64,000 bases of DNA from Anaerolineales bacterium UBA6055 (GTDB lineage: Bacteria > Chloroflexota > Anaerolineae > Aggregatilineales > Phototrophicaceae), in contig DIYL01000019.1 in assembly GCA_002428985.1 (NCBI GenBank), positions 6,250-70,249 of the forward strand, in the 5' to 3' direction. The translations under genes and the position numbers were made by a program. Position 1 is the stretch's first letter, and every line of letters begins with the position of its first letter. The notes beneath the pieces were generated by a model. That model was not told the DNA's origin and did no database searches. It saw only the letters and a program-made list of their open reading frames with translations. Of the stretch, positions 61,990 to 64,000 are shown piece after piece.

Positions 61990-62808
61990 ATGAAAATATC
62001 AACAATTGGAGCATGGATTAAGTGGTTTCTACTCGGAGGGCTCGGTCTGATAGGATTGCTTGTTGTAGTTGTGGTGGGGATTATTCTCGTAGACGCAAAT
62101 TTCGGCGACAAGGTGACCAACTACACTAATGTCACCTATCCGGGTGTAGATGGAGTGACGTTGAATGGCTACTTGGCGGAGCCGGAAGAAGAGGGGACAT
62201 ACCCAGGCATTCTACTTATCCACGAATGGTGGGGACTGAATGAGGGGATCACGACGCTAGCAGATGCGCTCGCGACTGAGGGATATGTAGTGCTTGCGGT
62301 GGATGCGTACCGCGGCGAAGTGACCAGCCAAATCCCTCGCGCGATCATTTTACGGACAACTACTCCACAAGAGCAGATTTTTGCGGATGTGGATGCGGGG
62401 TTTGCCTACCTACAAAGTCTACCCAATGTAAACACCGAAAAACTCGCGTCAATGGGCTTTTGTTTTGGCGGCGGTGAATCCCTGCAGCTTGGAATGCGTA
62501 AATCAGAGGATTTAGCGCTGACGATTATGTATTATGGTTCTGTTGTAACCGATTTGGACTCGCTTCGTCCACTCACAGAATCCGATGGGGCCTTAGGGAT
62601 ATTTGGTGAAGAAGACCAACAGATTTTTGTGGAAGATGTACTCGAATTTGAAGCGGCGATGAACACGCTCAATATTGAAAATGAAGTCACGATATACGAG
62701 GGTGTGGGACACGCATTTCTGAATGAAGAGAACTACGACGAATCAGACGCGGCAGGGGAGGCCTGGCTACAAACTCTCGCATTTTTGGAGCGTGAATTAG
62801 GCGACTAA
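61990..62808 (+). CDS. Dienelactone hydrolase family protein, membrane-anchored
   Basis: 272 aa. An N-terminal TM segment (about 11-37, WFLLGGLGLIGLLVVVVVG) anchors an alpha/beta-hydrolase domain. Family signatures are LLIHEWWGLNEGI, the nucleophile Cys at about 158 in GFCFGGGES, Asp in the GEEDQ region and His at about 241 in GVGHAFLNE, giving the Cys-Asp-His triad of dienelactone hydrolases. ATG 61990 follows GGGGAAAAG. The anchored form is common in the wider family, where substrates are often unknown esters, not dienelactone. Isolated gene, 136 bp before the epimerase. Confidence 0.9.
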   Translation: MKISTIGAWIKWFLLGGLGLIGLLVVVVVGIILVDANFGDKVTNYTNVTYPGVDGVTLNGYLAEPEEEGTYPGILLIHEWWGLNEGITTLADALATEGYVVLAVDAYRGEVTSQIPRAIILRTTTPQEQIFADVDAGFAYLQSLPNVNTEKLASMGFCFGGGESLQLGMRKSEDLALTIMYYGSVVTDLDSLRPLTESDGALGIFGEEDQQIFVEDVLEFEAAMNTLNIENEVTIYEGVGHAFLNEENYDESDAAGEAWLQTLAFLERELGD

Positions 62809-62944
62809 TGATTGTGATGTGTCATACTTTCTTAGACAATTCTTGTATTTACCAAGTCGTGGGAAAGTCAACCTGCTTCTGGCAAGTGGTCATGAAGACA
62901 CTATAGCTTTTGTAGAATTTTTTAATCAATAAATGGAGGAAAAG

Positions 62945-63838
62945 ATGCGAGTATTTTTTACAGGTGGTTCCGGAAAAGCTGGCAAGCATGTGATTCCTTA
63001 TCTACTTGATCAAGGACATCGTGTGATGAATGTTGATTTGGTGCCTTTGGATCATCCGGGAGTGGATAATTTAACAGCTGACATTACCAATTCTGGACAA
63101 ATGTTTAATGCCATGAGTTCTTACTCTGGATTTGATGAAATGGAACCCGGAACAGGCGTACCCACTTTTGATGCTGTAGTGCATTTTGCGGCGGTACCCA
63201 GAATCTTAATCCAGCCCGATAATGAAACTTTTCGCGTGAATACAATCGGCACATACAATGTGATTGAAGCAGCGGTTAAGCTAGGTATAAAGAAAATAAT
63301 CATTGCGTCTTCAGAAACCACTTATGGTATATGTTTCTCCGATGGTCAGACCAACCCGCATTCGTTGCCATTGGAAGAGGACTATGATATCGATCCGATG
63401 GATAGTTATGGACTGTCCAAGGTTGTCAACGAGAAAACAGCGCGTAGCTTCCAACGCCGTTCAGGCTTCGACATTTATGCACTCCGTATTGGCAATGTCA
63501 TTGAACCGCATGAATATGCCGAAAATTTCCCTTACTATTTCGAACATCCAGAAGTTCGTCGTCGGAATGTATTCTGTTACATTGATGCCCGTGATCTCGG
63601 ACAGATTGTTGATCTATGCCTGAAGAAAGATGGCCTTGGCTTCCAAGTTTTCAATGCGGGAAACGATAACAATAGTGCGACCATTCCCAGTAAAGAACTG
63701 GCTGAACGGTTCTTCCCCGGTGTACCGATTACCCGTAAATTAGGCGAACATGAAGCACTTTATTCGAATCGAAAAATACGTGAAGTTCTGGGTTTCAAAG
63801 AACAACATAATTGGCAGAAATACGTACAACCCAATTGA
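62945..63838 (+). CDS. NAD-dependent epimerase/dehydratase
   Basis: 297-aa extended SDR. The Rossmann motif FTGGSGKAGKHV lies at the N-terminus; VVHFAAVPR, the catalytic Ser/Thr in SSETTYG and YGLSKVVNEK (YxxxK) follow. The C-terminal region (CYIDARDLGQIVDLCL, FNAGNDNN) fits the UDP-sugar epimerase-like group acting on nucleotide sugars or sugar acids. ATG 62945 is preceded by GGAGGAAAAG; an ATG at 62933 would sit within that ribosome site. Cytoplasmic. Its substrate is not deducible; the upstream sulfatase operon is distant. Confidence 0.92.
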   Translation: MRVFFTGGSGKAGKHVIPYLLDQGHRVMNVDLVPLDHPGVDNLTADITNSGQMFNAMSSYSGFDEMEPGTGVPTFDAVVHFAAVPRILIQPDNETFRVNTIGTYNVIEAAVKLGIKKIIIASSETTYGICFSDGQTNPHSLPLEEDYDIDPMDSYGLSKVVNEKTARSFQRRSGFDIYALRIGNVIEPHEYAENFPYYFEHPEVRRRNVFCYIDARDLGQIVDLCLKKDGLGFQVFNAGNDNNSATIPSKELAERFFPGVPITRKLGEHEALYSNRKIREVLGFKEQHNWQKYVQPN

Positions 63839-63885
63839 TTGATGACGATCATTATTGGTTTGAATAGTCTGATTTGGCCCTAAAG

Positions 63886-64000
63886 TTACGAATATTGGCT
63901 AATTGATTGGAGATGTTCTGCAAGAATACTAATCACAGTATCTTGCTCTAATCCCAACGGATTGACATCATAATGTGATCGCCCTAACTCCCAGAATAAG
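63886..64000 (-). CDS. C-terminal end of a gene running off the window
   Basis: The minus strand is open from the window edge to TAA 63886-63888 (38 codons: LFWELGRSHYDVNPLG then DTVISILAEHLQSISQ). The composition is protein-like and the neighbouring gene converges on it. Too short to name. Confidence 0.5.
   Translation of the reverse strand, partial: LFWELGRSHYDVNPLGLEQDTVISILAEHLQSISQYS

Noticed and set aside
61823..62014. A 63-codon minus-strand frame upstream of the dienelactone hydrolase gene.
   Set aside because: It overlaps the start of a well-supported gene and has low-complexity composition without a ribosome site.
1..64000. Search for tRNA, rRNA, riboswitch-like structures and phage structural genes.
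   Set aside because: No cloverleaf, rRNA-like conserved stretch, known riboswitch core or phage gene was recognisable by eye; a covariance-model scan would be needed to exclude small RNAs.

Overview
The window looks like a chromosomal segment of a Chloroflexota bacterium, probably an Anaerolineae-like lineage. This is inferred from gene content (many exported SH3/beta-propeller/TPR proteins, an ECF sigma factor paired with a DUF5667-like anti-sigma protein carrying LysM, a eukaryotic-type Ser/Thr kinase with extracytoplasmic SH3 modules), not from a marker gene. Base composition is moderately AT-rich by eye. I saw no rRNA, tRNA, CRISPR array or phage module.

Layout, left to right. 0.1-2 kb: an OmpR-type two-component pair. 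2-6.7 kb: a decayed patch with a MerR-type pseudogene, two IS6-family elements with broken transposases, a haloalkane-dehalogenase-like gene carrying a stop codon in its signal peptide, and an SDR oxidoreductase bracketed by two copies of a 60-bp hairpin repeat. 6.8-10 kb: an envelope locus with a secreted LysM protein bearing nine Cys-containing repeats, an ECF sigma factor and a membrane anti-sigma protein that itself ends in LysM. 10-16.4 kb: an orphan zinc-ribbon protein, exported beta-propeller and SH3 proteins, a HEAT-like protein and IS debris. 16.4-25.3 kb: metal homeostasis, with two tandem COG0523 GTPases (the first fused in frame to transposase debris), a PchR-type AraC regulator, a 1209-aa fused double ABC transporter of the siderophore-importer type and a decayed MFS gene.

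26.6-38.7 kb: a block of exported proteins centred on a six-gene operon (giant beta-propeller, SH3 protein, two TPR proteins, an orphan family-5 solute-binding protein, a second SH3 protein) that ends at a good intrinsic terminator and is flanked by two oppositely oriented SH3 genes. 39.6-45.5 kb: a heterodimeric ABC exporter pair behind a large NB-ARC/TPR/LuxR regulator. 45.8-48.7 kb: another exported SH3 protein, the only IS6 copy with an intact transposase, and an IS110 fragment. 48.7-58.3 kb: a LacI regulator divergent from a sugar ABC importer (binding protein and two permeases, no ATPase) followed by three sulfatases without signal peptides. The divergent promoter has two identical 14-bp palindromes 40 bp apart. 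58.7-64 kb: the Ser/Thr kinase, a broken LuxR-type response regulator, a dienelactone hydrolase and an NAD-dependent epimerase.

Three themes connect the window. First, about fourteen exported proteins are predicted to be cut so that the mature chain starts with Gln followed by Asp or Glu. Second, IS6-family elements of two types (here A and B) recur as complete, deleted or solo-end remnants, and many neighbouring genes carry single nonsense or frameshift lesions. Third, the most coherent candidates for undescribed biology are the sigma/anti-sigma/LysM-Cys-repeat locus and the six-gene exported-protein operon; the sulfatase/ABC locus has the clearest regulatory logic.
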